A DNA stretch of 64,000 nucleotides from Ruegeria atlantica (GTDB lineage: Bacteria; Pseudomonadota; Alphaproteobacteria; Rhodobacterales; Rhodobacteraceae). The translations under genes were made by a program, and so were the position numbers. The DNA lies in assembly GCF_013032005.1 (NCBI RefSeq), contig NZ_WQBE01000005.1, positions 217,410 through 281,409 of the forward strand. Reading direction: 5' to 3'. The notes beneath the pieces were generated by a model, which saw only the letters and a program-made list of their open reading frames with translations, had not been told where the DNA came from and ran no database searches. Of this stretch, positions 63,209 to 64,000 are shown piece after piece; within the stretch, counting starts at the first letter, position 1, and each line of letters begins with the position of its first letter.

Positions 63209-63802
63209 ATGCTGCGCATTCTGACTTTGATCACCGGATTGGCCCTTATGGGCGCCTGCACGCAAACGCAGCTTTATGAAGAGCCGGAATCGCTGGGCGA
63301 ATTCAAGTTGCGGGTCAATTATGCCTTTGCTGACAAGGCGGTGCAGGGGCCGGTCAGCCGCGATGCCACACCGGATGAATGGACCGCTGCTATTCAGAAC
63401 GCTGTTGATATCCGGCTGGGTCGCTATGAAGGCGTGCAGGAATACGACATCGGTATCAGCCTCGAAGGCTATATGCTTGCGCCTCCGGGTATCCCGGTCA
63501 TCTATAATCCGAAAAGCACGGCCATTGTCTTGGTCAACGTCTATGACGTGAACAAAAAAGAGTTCCTTGCCAAGGGCAAGCAGTTCCAGGTTCTCGAGGA
63601 CACGACCGGCGGCAGTGCTTTGAAGGGCTCTGGCCACGAACGGACCAAAGAAGAGCAAATGAGCGGGCTTGCACTGAAGGTCGCGGACCGTGTCGAGGAA
63701 TGGTTGGCCGAGGAACATAAAGACAATGGCTGGTTTGATCGTCGTCCAGACCTGATCCAACCGCTCGAATCCGGTGTTGTTACGCAAAATCCGGCATCTT
63801 AA
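63209..63802 (+). CDS. Putative lipoprotein
   Basis: 197 residues. MLRILTLITGLALMGACTQTQ is a type II signal peptide with lipobox MGAC (Cys17). The mature part has GEFKLRVNYAFADKAVQGPVSRDATPDEW and a repeated-strand region VINV-like AIVLVNVYDVNKKEFLAKGKQF. A helical tail, TKEEQMSGLALKVADRVEEWLAEE, follows. It has no recognised catalytic motif. It stands alone between parC and tuf. Confidence 0.75.
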   Translation: MLRILTLITGLALMGACTQTQLYEEPESLGEFKLRVNYAFADKAVQGPVSRDATPDEWTAAIQNAVDIRLGRYEGVQEYDIGISLEGYMLAPPGIPVIYNPKSTAIVLVNVYDVNKKEFLAKGKQFQVLEDTTGGSALKGSGHERTKEEQMSGLALKVADRVEEWLAEEHKDNGWFDRRPDLIQPLESGVVTQNPAS

Positions 63803-63915
63803 GTTGCTTTTCACGCAGGATGTGCTTGATTTTCCCCTTTGAACCAAATATCTCGCGCGCGCAGATGTAACCACGGGACCAAGGGTCCCCCAAATCGCAA
63901 AAGGGCGCCTGAGGA

Positions 63916-64000
63916 ATGGCAAAGGAAAAGTTTGAGCGTACAAAACCGCACGTCAACATCGGCACGATTGGGCACGTTGACCACGGTAAAACCACGCTGA
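63916..64000 (+). CDS. tuf: Elongation factor Tu (partial)
   Basis: The first 28 codons are present before the window ends. MAKEKFERTKPHVNIGTIGH and the following VDHGKTTL are the EF-Tu N-terminus with the G1 loop GHVDHGKT. Ribosome site GAGGA lies at 63911-63915, directly next to the ATG at 63916. EF-Tu delivers aminoacyl-tRNA to the ribosome. In many relatives a second copy exists near rpsG/fusA; which copy this is cannot be told. Confidence 0.96.
   Translation, partial: MAKEKFERTKPHVNIGTIGHVDHGKTTL

Noticed and set aside
63875..63889. GGGACC/GGTCCC hairpin before tuf
   Set aside because: Short 6-base stem with a 3-base loop and no T-run; could be part of a leader but too weak to call a terminator or attenuator.
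1..64000. CRISPR arrays, tRNA or rRNA genes, insertion sequences, prophage
   Set aside because: No repeat-spacer pattern, tRNA-like cloverleaf, rRNA motif, transposase or phage gene was seen when reading gaps and open frames; a covariance-model tRNA scan would be needed to exclude a missed tRNA.

Overview
The window looks like ordinary core chromosome from an alphaproteobacterium of the Rhodobacterales, most likely the Roseobacter group. The evidence is a high G+C content, many GTG and TTG starts, 4-base stop/start overlaps, an F0 operon with a split b/b' subunit pair, a pckA / ChvI-ChvG / HprK / RapZ / EIIA / HPr block, a probable ethylmalonyl-CoA-pathway dehydrogenase, and DUF6473 and DUF1491 proteins typical of this order. 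No rRNA, tRNA, CRISPR array, prophage or insertion sequence was recognised. About 78 protein genes are supported, two of them cut by the window edges (an aspartate-racemase-family gene at the left, tuf at the right).

Layout. 1-4 kb: racemase and azoreductase, divergent LysR regulator with a drug/metabolite exporter, small lipoprotein, universal stress protein behind an FnrL-like box, ArsR regulator. 4.1-6.8 kb: F0 part of ATP synthase (atpI-atpB-atpE-b'-b) closed by a strong terminator. 6.8-14.2 kb: sulfotransferase-like protein, FadR-type regulator divergent from an aminotransferase, smc. 14.4-21.6 kb: class II amidotransferase, lytic transglycosylase, cobalamin genes cobD-cobC, a degenerate receiver protein behind a CtrA-type box, glutathionyl-hydroquinone reductase, PatB-type lyase. 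21.7-28.9 kb: def, an inactive-looking def paralogue and fmt, small membrane proteins, a ureohydrolase, and a tightly overlapping minus-strand operon ispH-DUF3429-methyltransferase-rnhA-TRIC channel. 29-42 kb: a long housekeeping series folK, rpoZ, rsh, DUF2062, pdxJ, acpS, lepB, rnc, era, DUF1491, recO. It is interrupted by a quinone-oxidoreductase-like gene, an opposite-strand multicopper oxidase, and an outer-membrane-like protein plus a cupin. 42-46.6 kb: lipoproteins, a probable methylsuccinyl-CoA dehydrogenase, a TauE/SafE permease, a winged-helix regulator. 47-54.4 kb: pckA divergent from chvI-chvG-hprK-rapZ-EIIA-HPr-acyltransferase. 54.4-59 kb: hbd, etfA-etfB, a cobalamin adenosyltransferase and a small membrane protein. 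59-64 kb: SDR, SH3-domain protein, parC, lipoprotein and the start of tuf.

How genes may work together. The probable Mcd acyl-CoA dehydrogenase, EtfAB, 3-hydroxybutyryl-CoA dehydrogenase, cobalamin adenosyltransferase and CobC/CobD fit a lifestyle that assimilates C2 units through the B12-dependent ethylmalonyl-CoA pathway. PckA, the ChvG/ChvI two-component system and a sugar-independent phosphorelay (HprK, EIIA, HPr, RapZ) form a carbon-status control block. No clearly new system is visible. The most interesting items are regulatory: a CtrA-type box before an orphan degenerate receiver, a class II FnrL promoter, tandem repeats between pckA and chvI, and a candidate small RNA near 46.8 kb. 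A deformylase paralogue lacking its metal and catalytic residues, and insertions that break up a conserved operon, also stand out.
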